Below, piece after piece: positions 7,214 through 13,363 of a stretch of 13,364 bases of DNA. A program made the translations under genes and the position numbers. Under the pieces are notes generated by a model. That model was not told the origin of the DNA. It saw only the letters and a program-made list of their open reading frames with translations, and searched no databases. Origin of the DNA: JBFJVD01 sp041624375 (GTDB lineage Bacteria; Chloroflexota; Anaerolineae; Anaerolineales; E44-bin32); NCBI GenBank assembly GCA_041624375.1, contig JBFJVD010000057.1:1-13364 (forward strand), written 5' to 3'. Position 1 is the stretch's first letter. The number at the start of each line of letters is the position of its first letter.

Positions 7214-7423
7214 TTGCAGGATGCTGGAACCTGCCGGGTCCTCGCCCAAGGTAGAATGGAAAGTTGCATGTTTTGAGCGATCCGGCCTCCACTGGGTTTC
7301 GCTCACACCCGAAGTCAAACGGCACAGGATCGAGCGCTCCAGGACTCAATCCTCATAATTCCATAACCTTTGATCTTGTCATTTGGCTAGAGTTGGAACT
7401 CAGCTCGCCGCATAGGCAGATGG

Positions 7424-8239
7424 ATGAGGCAGCAAACCAAGTCTGATCACCCGCAGAATCGCAGCCCACAACGATTCCCGCGCGCCTGGATGATCATCAG
7501 CGGCCTGATTGCCGTCGCTGCCGGAGCAATTTTCCTGCAGACGCGATCGCCGAATCCGATTCCGCTAAGCGAAGACGAGGTGGATGAAATCGTCGAGCGA
7601 GCGTTGGCCGCGGCGACACCGCCCCCTGCGCAGTCGGCCCAAGTTTATCAAACGATCCTTCCCTCGTTCGTCACCATCCAGACCCAGCGCCGCGACGGAG
7701 AGGAAATTGGCCTGGGCGCCGGTGTTGTGGTCAACGCGAACAGTGACATCCTGACGGCCTTCCATGTCGTCGCCGGCGCCTCGGTCATCAATGTCGTATT
7801 CGCCGATGGCACCCACGCCCAGGCCGAGATCATCGCCGCCGAGCCGGAAAACGACATTGCCGTCCTTCGCCCAAGTCAGCCGCCAGCCGTCATCGTCCCT
7901 GCACTGTTGGGCAACCCACGGGCTATGCGCATCGGCGATGAGGCCTTTGTGGTTGGCAACCCGCTCGGCTTCATCGATTCGATGAGTGCCGGGGTGATTT
8001 CTGGCTTTGAGCGGACGCTGCCTCTCGGCGACGATCGCGCGCCATTAACAGGGCTGATCCAGTTCGACGCCGCCGTCAATCCGGGCAACTCCGGAGGGCC
8101 CTTGCTCAACCGAGCCGGACAGGTTGTGGGAATCGTCACGGCCCTGGCAAGCCCCTCCGAGCAGAATCGATTCGCTGGCATCGGATTCGCCGTGCCGATC
8201 ACGATCGCCGGAGGCGCAGCCGGCGCGCCCCCCTACTAG
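7424..8239 (+). CDS. Membrane-anchored HtrA-like (S1C) serine protease without PDZ domain
   Basis: This 271-residue trypsin-fold protease is probably anchored by one N-terminal helix (~residues 22-39) with its catalytic domain outside the membrane. The triad is complete: His114 in TAFHVVAGA, Asp144 in ENDIAVL and Ser223 in GNSGGPLL. GLGAGVVVN and VVGNPLGF are further HtrA landmarks. The protein ends soon after GIGFAVPI with GGAAGAPPY, so the PDZ domains of DegP/DegS-type proteins are absent. No strong ribosome binding site precedes ATG 7424; a later ATG at 7490 would remove the basic N-terminus before the helix. It is the first gene of the operon with MoxR, DUF58 and the VWA proteins. This suggests a role in envelope proteolysis tied to the MoxR module; the substrate is unknown. 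Confidence 0.9.
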   Translation: MRQQTKSDHPQNRSPQRFPRAWMIISGLIAVAAGAIFLQTRSPNPIPLSEDEVDEIVERALAAATPPPAQSAQVYQTILPSFVTIQTQRRDGEEIGLGAGVVVNANSDILTAFHVVAGASVINVVFADGTHAQAEIIAAEPENDIAVLRPSQPPAVIVPALLGNPRAMRIGDEAFVVGNPLGFIDSMSAGVISGFERTLPLGDDRAPLTGLIQFDAAVNPGNSGGPLLNRAGQVVGIVTALASPSEQNRFAGIGFAVPITIAGGAAGAPPY

Positions 8240-8259
8240 CGAAGGCTCCACGGAGCTGC

Positions 8260-8286
8260 ATGAGGACCCGCCGCCCGCATGGATAG
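8260..8286 (+). other. Micro-ORF upstream of the MoxR gene (8 codons)
   Basis: GGAG at 8252-8255 precedes ATG 8260 by 4 nt. The frame encodes MRTRRPHG and ends at TAG 8284-8286, 4 nt before ATG 8291, one of the two possible MoxR starts. A small hairpin, GCTC/GAGC (8245-8256), covers its ribosome binding site. Weaker than the other bridging frames in the window. Confidence 0.2.
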
Positions 8287-9301
8287 GGACATGAACACAT
8301 CGCAACCGAAGAATGACGACCGCTCGATCGAACGTGTGCTCTATGAGGTCAAGAAGGTGATTGTCGGCCAGGATATCTTGCTCGAACGGCTGATGGTCGC
8401 GCTGCTGGCCAGAGGGCATGTTCTCGTCGAAGGCGTGCCAGGACTGGCAAAGACGATGGCTGTCAAGACGCTGGCGGCGACCATCGGCGGTCAATTCCAG
8501 CGCATCCAGTTTACGCCGGACCTTGTCCCGGCCGATTTGATCGGCACGCGGATCTACAACCAGAAGACAAGTGAGTTTGAGACGGCACTCGGCCCGGTGA
8601 TGACCAACTTGCTGCTTGCCGACGAAATAAATCGGGCTCCCGCCAAAGTGCAGAGCGCCCTGCTGGAGGTGATGCAGGAGCGCCAGGTTACCATCGGGCG
8701 GCAGACATTCCCTGCGCCGGATCCATTTCTGGTGATGGCCACCCAGAACCCGATCGAGTCTGAAGGCACCTATCCCTTACCAGAAGCCCAGGTCGACCGG
8801 TTCATGCTCAAGGTCCTGGTCGGGTATCCCTCCTCCACAGAGGAATTTGTCATCGTCGAGCGCATGACCGGCGCGCTTCAGAATGTGCAGCAGGTCATAG
8901 ATACCGAGGAATTACTGGAGCTTCAGGGTCGGGTGGATCGAATCTATGTCGATCCGGCTGTGATGGAGTATGCCGTCAGTCTGGTATCCGCCACCCGGTA
9001 TCCACACGATATCGGCCTGGCCGAGCTTGCCCCCCTCGTCGAGTTTGGCGCCAGTCCGCGCGCGTCCATTCATCTCATCCTGGGGGCGCGTGCTCTGGCG
9101 CTCATGCGGGACCGGAGCTATGCGCTTCCGCAAGACGTACGCGACCTGGCCCCTGATGTCATTCGCCACCGGCTGGTGCTCTCCTATGAAGCCCTAGCAG
9201 ACAATGTCCGGCGCGAGGAACTCATCGCCGACATCATCGAGGCACTTCCAATGCCGGAGATCCCGACCCATGAGCGTACAGCCCCTCAGCTCGACTCCTG
9301 A
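8279..9301 (+). CDS. MoxR-family AAA+ ATPase
   Basis: This 340-residue cytoplasmic ATPase of the MoxR family probably acts as a chaperone-like remodeller of the VWA proteins encoded downstream. Walker A GVPGLAKT is at residues 52-59, Walker B LLLADE at 111-116, sensor-1 TQNP at 155-158 and sensor-2-type GASPRAS at 257-263, all in the family's usual form. A C-terminal helical lid domain (~residues 185-330) follows. ATG 8291 (MNTSQP) is an alternative start; neither site has a good ribosome binding site. The 3' end overlaps the DUF58 gene by 32 nt. MoxR genes next to DUF58 and VWA genes are the classic arrangement of aerotolerance (Bat) loci, where they are linked to envelope integrity and complex assembly. 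Confidence 0.95.
   Translation: MDRDMNTSQPKNDDRSIERVLYEVKKVIVGQDILLERLMVALLARGHVLVEGVPGLAKTMAVKTLAATIGGQFQRIQFTPDLVPADLIGTRIYNQKTSEFETALGPVMTNLLLADEINRAPAKVQSALLEVMQERQVTIGRQTFPAPDPFLVMATQNPIESEGTYPLPEAQVDRFMLKVLVGYPSSTEEFVIVERMTGALQNVQQVIDTEELLELQGRVDRIYVDPAVMEYAVSLVSATRYPHDIGLAELAPLVEFGASPRASIHLILGARALALMRDRSYALPQDVRDLAPDVIRHRLVLSYEALADNVRREELIADIIEALPMPEIPTHERTAPQLDS
9256..9260 (+). promoter_or_regulatory. Ribosome binding site GGAGA for the DUF58 gene
   Basis: GGAGA lies inside the MoxR gene, 9 nt before ATG 9270. It supports ATG 9270 rather than the ATG at 9204, which would add 22 residues that look non-native. Confidence 0.5.
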
Positions 9302-10172
9302 GCGCATTCTGCAGCGGCTTGAATGGCTGGTGATCCGTCGCCTCGACGGATTGCTGCAGGGCGACTACCGAACCCTCTTCTACGGAGCGGGCATCGACTT
9401 TTCAGATCTGCGCGAGTACCAGCCGCAGGACGATATTCGTCACATCGACTGGAATGTCACGGCTCGGACGAACAGTCTCCATGTGAGACAGTACTTGGAG
9501 GATCGTGAAATCACGGCCTGGTTCCTCTTGGACGTCAGCCCATCCATGCAGTTTGGATCAAGCGGCAGGCCGAAACAGCTCCTGCTCATCGACTTCGTCG
9601 GCACCATGGCCCGGCTTCTGACACGTGGCGGAAATCAAGTTGGGGCGTTCATCTATGATCTCCAGCAATTGCAGACGATCCCGCCGCTTGGCGGGCGCAA
9701 GCAAGTGCTGCGCTTGATCCGGGACCTCCTGGTGGATGGGCCTGCGCGGCCAATCCAGGGAACCACCGATCTCCGCGTGATGCTGAATGGCGCCTTGAGC
9801 ACCCTCAAGCGACGTTCGCTGGTTTTCTTCGTATCCGACTTCATCAGCGAACCGGGGTGGATGAAACCGCTGGCAGCGCTCAGCCGGCGACATGAGATCA
9901 TCCCGCTCCGCATCTGGGATCGACGGGAAGTCGAGCTGCCAGATGCGGGCCTGATCTACTTCGAGGATGCGGAAACCGGCGAGCAGCTGATGGTCGATTC
10001 AAGCGATCCGCTGTTGAGGCGCCGATTCGTGATCGAAGGCGAGCGCCGTGAATCGGCACTCAAGCAGGATCTCAGACAGATCGGCCTCGATCTGTTCTCC
10101 ATCTCCGCTCAGGACGACCTGGTCGGCGAGATCGTTCGCCTGGCCGCCACGCGCAAGATGCGCCGGAGATGA
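9270..10172 (+). CDS. DUF58 domain protein of the MoxR operon
   Basis: This 300-residue protein has the DUF58 core: GIDFSDLREYQPQDDIRHIDW (residues 41-61, close to the family consensus G..F...R.Y..GDD.R.IDW), then AWFLLDVSPSM at 83-93 beginning a VWA-like fold. D88, S90 and S92 form a MIDAS-type DxSxS and VSD at 188-190 follows. No membrane helix is seen, so it is a soluble cytoplasmic form. It overlaps the MoxR gene by 32 nt, and its TGA overlaps an ATG (10169) as ATGA. From family knowledge DUF58 proteins travel with MoxR and are thought to be partners of it, though their reaction is not established. The family is clear; the function is inferred from context. Confidence 0.92.
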   Translation: MSVQPLSSTPERILQRLEWLVIRRLDGLLQGDYRTLFYGAGIDFSDLREYQPQDDIRHIDWNVTARTNSLHVRQYLEDREITAWFLLDVSPSMQFGSSGRPKQLLLIDFVGTMARLLTRGGNQVGAFIYDLQQLQTIPPLGGRKQVLRLIRDLLVDGPARPIQGTTDLRVMLNGALSTLKRRSLVFFVSDFISEPGWMKPLAALSRRHEIIPLRIWDRREVELPDAGLIYFEDAETGEQLMVDSSDPLLRRRFVIEGERRESALKQDLRQIGLDLFSISAQDDLVGEIVRLAATRKMRRR

Positions 10173-10219
10173 GGATGCTGAAGAGCGCGCGAATGGAGTC
10201 GGCCCCGCACCGCCGCTGA
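10169..10219 (+). other. Micro-ORF bridging the DUF58 and first VWA genes (16 codons)
   Basis: ATG 10169 overlaps the DUF58 stop as ATGA. The frame encodes MRMLKSARMESAPHRR and stops at TGA 10217-10219, two bases before ATG 10222 of the VWA gene. No ribosome binding site is seen for ATG 10222 itself, so ribosomes finishing the micro-ORF may restart there. The geometry is seen; translation is inferred. Confidence 0.4.
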
Positions 10220-10221
10220 CC

Positions 10222-11208
10222 ATGTCCTTCCTCTGGCCTGAGATGCTTCTGTCGCTGCTTCTCCTCCCGGTCCTCCTGGGACTGTTCCTTCGCGTTCACC
10301 GCAGAAACGAGCTAGCCAGGGCCGAACTGGGCACACTGGAGACCATTGAGGGCCGAGCCTGGCTCCGGTCTCGCATGCGTCGTAATCTGTCCTTGTCGTT
10401 CATGCTGCTGGGCCTCGCTTTGCTGCTGATTGGTCTTGCCCGGCCCGAGATGATGTTTGGCGTCCCACAGGTCGAAGGCACGGTCATCCTCGCCTTTGAC
10501 GTCTCCAACAGCATGCTGGCGGATGATGTGGAGCCAAACCGGATCGAAGCGGCCAAGGTTGCCGCCCGCTCATTCGTCGAGAACCAGCCCTCCACGATCT
10601 TGATTGGCGTTGTCGCCTTTGGCGGCGGCGGACTGGTGGTCCAGCCACCAACGCACGAACGAGATTCGATCCTGGCGACGATCGATCGGTTGGAGGCCCA
10701 GGGCGGCACGTCGCTGGCGCAAGGAATCCTGACCTCGCTCAACGCCATCGCGGGCGAAGCGATCGAGCTTCAGGCGGCCATAGAAGGTGGGACAGAGTCG
10801 TTCCGTATCGAGGAGTACTCCTCGGCCGTCATCCTTCTGCTGACCGACGGTGAGAACACAGAACCCCCAGAGCCGCTGGACCTTGCCCAGGTGGCAGCTG
10901 AAGCCGGCGTCCGCATTTACCCGATTGGGGTCGGCAGCCCTGAGGGCGCCACGCTTGAGATCGAGGGCTTCAACATTCTCACGCAGCTTGATGAAGAAGC
11001 CTTGAAGCGGATTGCCAGCAGCACAAACGGGAGGTACTACCGCGCGGAAGACGAGCAGGAGTTGCAGCAGATCTACGAGAATATTGACCTGCAGTTGACC
11101 GTACGCCCCGAGATGACAGAGATCACCGCGGTTCTTGCCGGGTTTAGTCTGCTCACGTTTCTCGTGGGCGGCGGATTGAGCCTGATCTGGTTCGGAAGAG
11201 TGCTATGA
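10222..11208 (+). CDS. BatA/BatB-like membrane VWA-domain protein (first copy)
   Basis: This 328-residue protein has the Bat layout: two N-terminal helices (~residues 7-24 and 56-74), a VWA domain (~86-290) and a final helix (~301-324) near the C-terminus. The metal site (MIDAS) is complete: DVSNSM (D93, S95, S97), Thr163 in GGTSLAQG and Asp209 in LLLTDGENT. It should bind a divalent ion and a protein ligand outside the cell membrane. The start MSFLWPEM at 10222 is the usual N-terminus of this family; the same frame runs upstream to an ATG at 10048 inside the DUF58 gene but is not used. No ribosome binding site is visible, so it probably depends on translation of the bridging micro-ORF. The next gene is a paralogue. 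Confidence 0.9.
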   Translation: MSFLWPEMLLSLLLLPVLLGLFLRVHRRNELARAELGTLETIEGRAWLRSRMRRNLSLSFMLLGLALLLIGLARPEMMFGVPQVEGTVILAFDVSNSMLADDVEPNRIEAAKVAARSFVENQPSTILIGVVAFGGGGLVVQPPTHERDSILATIDRLEAQGGTSLAQGILTSLNAIAGEAIELQAAIEGGTESFRIEEYSSAVILLLTDGENTEPPEPLDLAQVAAEAGVRIYPIGVGSPEGATLEIEGFNILTQLDEEALKRIASSTNGRYYRAEDEQELQQIYENIDLQLTVRPEMTEITAVLAGFSLLTFLVGGGLSLIWFGRVL

Positions 11209-11258
11209 CGCAGCTTACCGCACCCCAGCTATCGAGGCGCTCAGGGATTTCGACGTGA
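11205..11258 (+). other. Micro-ORF bridging the two VWA genes (17 codons)
   Basis: ATG 11205 overlaps the first VWA gene's stop as ATGA and has GGAAG at 11194-11198, 6 nt upstream. The frame encodes MTQLTAPQLSRRSGIST and ends at TGA 11256-11258, which overlaps the GTG start (11255) of the second VWA gene as GTGA. So the frame touches both neighbours by 4-base overlaps. Translation is inferred. Confidence 0.45.
11243..11247 (+). promoter_or_regulatory. Ribosome binding site AGGGA for the second VWA gene
   Basis: AGGGA at 11243-11247 is 7 nt before GTG 11255, inside the bridging micro-ORF. It supports the GTG start. Confidence 0.45.
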
Positions 11259-12319
11259 GATTTCTTTGGCCGAGCTTGCTGCCCGTTCTTCTGGTGGTTC
11301 CGCTCCTGCTAACGGCCTATCTCTGGATCCTGCGGCGTAAGCGCCGCTTCGCGATCCGTTATTCAAGCCTCTCTCTCATTCGCGATGCAATGCCTCAGCA
11401 CTCATTCTGGCGCCGCCATCTGCCGTTCGCCATGTACCTCGTGAGCCTGACAGGCCTCGCACTGGGTTTGGCCCGGCCGGTGGCGCAAATCGAAGTCCCG
11501 CTGAGCCGAACAACGATCGTTCTCGCACTCGATATCTCACGCAGTATGTGCGCCACCGACGTTTCCCCGAATCGACTCACCGTCGCTCAAGAAGCGACAA
11601 TAGCATTTATTGAGGGCCAGACTGAGGGAACTCAAATCGGGCTCGTCGCCTTCGCAGATTTTGCCGAGATCGTCGTCCCACCCACCAACGATCAGGATCT
11701 GCTGCACTCGGCGATCCAGAATCTCTCGACCTCCATTGGCACGGCCATCGGGAGCGCCATTCTCAAGTCGATTGACGCGATCGCTGAGACCAATCCGGAG
11801 GTGGCGCCAAGCGGTCTAAACCTTCGCACGGAGGAAGATCCTGAACCCATGCAGGATCTGCGCTATCTGCCGGATATCGTCGTGCTGCTGACGGATGGCG
11901 CCAACACACGTGGGCCGCTCCCGCTCGACGCTGCCCAACAAGCCGCGGATCGCGGCGTCCGCGTCTACACCATCGGGTTCGGGAGCCTATCACCGCCCTC
12001 CGTGGTCTGCACGCAGCAGCAGCTGGGGAGTGACGTGTTTGGCGGGGGCTTCGCTGGCGGCTTCACGGGTGGAGGGGGAGGATTTCGTCGCTTCCTCCTG
12101 CTCGACGAACCCACCCTGCAAGGCGTGGCTGACCTGACTGGCGGCTCCTACTTCCGGGCCGAAGATGCTGGGCAACTGCTCGAAATCTTCATGAGCCTGC
12201 CCGCCCAGATCACGCTCCAGAGGGAAGACCTGGAAGTAAGCGCCCTCTTCCTGTTGATCGGAGGAGTCTTCGCGCTCCTGGCTGTCGGGCTTTCATTGCG
12301 CTGGAATCGGCTGACGTAG
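11255..12319 (+). CDS. BatA/BatB-like membrane VWA-domain protein (second copy, with Gly-rich insert)
   Basis: This 354-residue paralogue of the preceding protein has the same plan: helices at ~8-26 and ~57-74, a VWA domain at ~87-315 and a last helix at ~328-348. The metal site is complete: DISRSM (D93, S95, S97), Thr163 in SIGTAIGSA and Asp214 in LLTDGANT. D93 and Thr163 fall at the same residue numbers as in the first copy. It differs by a Gly/Phe-rich insert (~residues 262-277, FGGGFAGGFTGGGGGF) after a Cys252 segment, just before the conserved LLDEPTLQGVADLTGG stretch. GTG 11255 begins MRFLWPSLLP, matching the family's N-terminus. It is the last gene of the operon; no BatC, BatD or TPR protein follows. 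Confidence 0.9.
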   Translation: MRFLWPSLLPVLLVVPLLLTAYLWILRRKRRFAIRYSSLSLIRDAMPQHSFWRRHLPFAMYLVSLTGLALGLARPVAQIEVPLSRTTIVLALDISRSMCATDVSPNRLTVAQEATIAFIEGQTEGTQIGLVAFADFAEIVVPPTNDQDLLHSAIQNLSTSIGTAIGSAILKSIDAIAETNPEVAPSGLNLRTEEDPEPMQDLRYLPDIVVLLTDGANTRGPLPLDAAQQAADRGVRVYTIGFGSLSPPSVVCTQQQLGSDVFGGGFAGGFTGGGGGFRRFLLLDEPTLQGVADLTGGSYFRAEDAGQLLEIFMSLPAQITLQREDLEVSALFLLIGGVFALLAVGLSLRWNRLT

Positions 12320-12346
12320 CGGGCGGAGCCCATTCCGGAAGCCCGC
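12319..12346. terminator. GC-rich hairpin after the VWA operon, weak terminator candidate
   Basis: GCGGGC (12319-12324) pairs with GCCCGC (12341-12346) around a 16-nt loop that contains the palindrome TTCCGGAA. It starts at the VWA stop codon, in the gap before the convergent methyltransferase. No T-run follows. The rest of the 103-nt gap shows nothing clear. Confidence 0.25.
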
Positions 12347-12422
12347 GCCGACACTCCAGATGACCCGTCGCATCTTCAGAAGGACAGATCGCTGCAAGGC
12401 ACGGCCGCATGCCCGGTTCGCC

Positions 12423-13073
12423 TCAGTGGCTACTCCGAGGCTTGGTGGCGAGAATTGCCAACACCTTCCCCTCAGCCCACTCGAACTGCGCCTGTAGCTT
12501 AAATCGCCGGAACTCATGGGCCAGTTCGTCGGCGCCAAAGATGTGATGCGGAAGTCCCTCCTCGGGACCGGCCAGCGGAACAACGGTTCCAGGCTCGATC
12601 TGTTCGAACGCTTCACCCTCGCCCATCAGACCTGAGACCGTTACGAACGCCAGTCCGTTCGGGGTGAGGAGCCTGAACATCTCGGCGATCGCCAGCCGGA
12701 TCTCCGAGATGCGCGCATGATGAATGACCTGCGTTGAGAAGATCCCAGCGAAGCTCGCGCTGCGAAACGGGAGTGGAGAACGCCAATCCAGCTGGGCCAG
12801 CCCGGCAGCGAGCTGCTCCTGATGCAGCCAATCTCGCGTCAAGCGCAATGCGGTGGGTGAGATATCGGCTCCCACGACCACAAAACCACGCCGTGCCAGC
12901 GCGATCACATGCCTGCCTGTACCACACCCCAGATCCAGGATCCGGTCGCAGCCACGCTCCTCGAACGCCCGGACAATGCGATCGAATTCAAGGAAGGGCT
13001 TGTTTTCGAACCGGCCTCTTTCTCGATAGATCTGTTCCCACGGGTGATCAATTGCGCGTGGCGACTGGCTCAT
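12423..13073 (-). CDS. Class I SAM-dependent methyltransferase, substrate unknown
   Basis: This 216-residue soluble enzyme should transfer a methyl group from S-adenosylmethionine. Motif I is textbook: RILDLGCGTGRHVIALARRG (residues 44-63), with acidic Asp70 in VVGADIS ending the second strand, LPFRSASFAGIFSTQVIHH (101-119) as motif II, and LLTPNGLAFVTV (135-146) as motif III. The segment LPHHIFGADELAHEF near residue 174 resembles the substrate-lid part of small Methyltransf_11/25 enzymes. It is convergent with the VWA operon and so independently transcribed. No strong ribosome binding site precedes the ATG at 13071-13073. What it methylates cannot be told from the sequence. Confidence 0.9.
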   Translation of the reverse strand: MSQSPRAIDHPWEQIYRERGRFENKPFLEFDRIVRAFEERGCDRILDLGCGTGRHVIALARRGFVVVGADISPTALRLTRDWLHQEQLAAGLAQLDWRSPLPFRSASFAGIFSTQVIHHARISEIRLAIAEMFRLLTPNGLAFVTVSGLMGEGEAFEQIEPGTVVPLAGPEEGLPHHIFGADELAHEFRRFKLQAQFEWAEGKVLAILATKPRSSH

Positions 13074-13099
13074 CTTGGTTTGGCCCTAATCTTGATGTA

Positions 13100-13112
13100 G
13101 CCTATGCTAGGC
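13100..13112. promoter_or_regulatory. Short inverted repeat upstream of the methyltransferase, possible operator
   Basis: GCCTA (13100-13104) and TAGGC (13108-13112) form an inverted repeat with a 3-nt centre, starting 27 nt upstream of the methyltransferase ATG. It could be a small operator or chance; no clear promoter boxes were found beside it. The interval 13113-13240 shows nothing else that I recognise. Confidence 0.2.
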
Positions 13113-13240
13113 GGAGTCCCTCATCGACGGTTATCAAGCCCCACTCTGAGTTCTCCTCCAGATTGATCTGCTCCCAAACTCTTCTGCGGAACACGGACAC
13201 GCCCTCCTCCGGATCATCACGCTGCCGTTGTGATTGCCGG

Positions 13241-13363
13241 TCAATCGAAGATATTCAGCGCCGGCTGGGCGGCGAGAAGACGGCTGCAACCGCCGATGTA
13301 GAACGAACGCCCATGATCAGAGACCAGGCGAGGGGGAGATCTCTCGAACTGCCCCCCTTCCCA
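13241..13363 (-). CDS. Possible 3' end of a minus-strand gene entering from the right edge
   Basis: One minus-strand frame is open from the right edge to TGA (13241-13243) and encodes 40 residues, including FERSPPRLVSDHGRSFYIGG and ending ALNIFD. Composition is protein-like and about two thirds of third codon positions are G or C. The other two minus frames are open for shorter or less protein-like stretches. There is no recognisable motif, so this is tentative. Confidence 0.25.
   Translation of the reverse strand, partial: WEGGQFERSPPRLVSDHGRSFYIGGCSRLLAAQPALNIFD

Larger units (their letters stand above)
6948..7423. other. Divergent intergenic region of about 475 bases without a convincing gene
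   Basis: This gap separates the minus-strand small membrane gene from the plus-strand protease operon and should hold promoters for both. No pair of -35/-10 boxes convinced me; CATAAT at 7354-7359 is the best isolated -10-like hexamer. The gap contains two GCAGG/CCTGC hairpins (6972-6987 and 7216-7234), a stronger GNRA-capped hairpin (7190-7213), and 280 bases without any minus-strand stop. Open frames of 66-110 codons here look unlike real proteins (many Trp, Cys and Arg). Confidence 0.5.

Noticed and set aside
6937..7349. Three overlapping minus-strand frames of 104-110 codons
   Set aside because: They overlap one another and are rich in Trp, Cys and Arg. The open frames follow from the missing stop trinucleotides, not from visible coding signal.
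7158..7358. Open frame of 66 codons on the plus strand upstream of the protease
   Set aside because: No ribosome binding site, no domain or membrane pattern, and it lies in a region where frames of other phases are also open.
7354..7359. CATAAT as the -10 box of the protease operon promoter
   Set aside because: No acceptable -35 hexamer lies 16-18 nt upstream, so a promoter call is not supported.
9204..9269. Earlier start for the DUF58 protein
   Set aside because: The added 22 residues are Ser/Arg-rich and the ribosome binding site is placed for ATG 9270.
10048..10221. 58-residue upstream extension of the first VWA protein
   Set aside because: It lies mostly inside the DUF58 gene in another frame; MSFLWP at 10222 is the family's usual N-terminus.
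7424..12319. Reading the protease-MoxR-VWA operon as an antiphage conflict system
   Set aside because: No VMAP-like adaptor, effector-associated domain or toxin is present, and the membrane VWA pair fits a Bat-type envelope module better.
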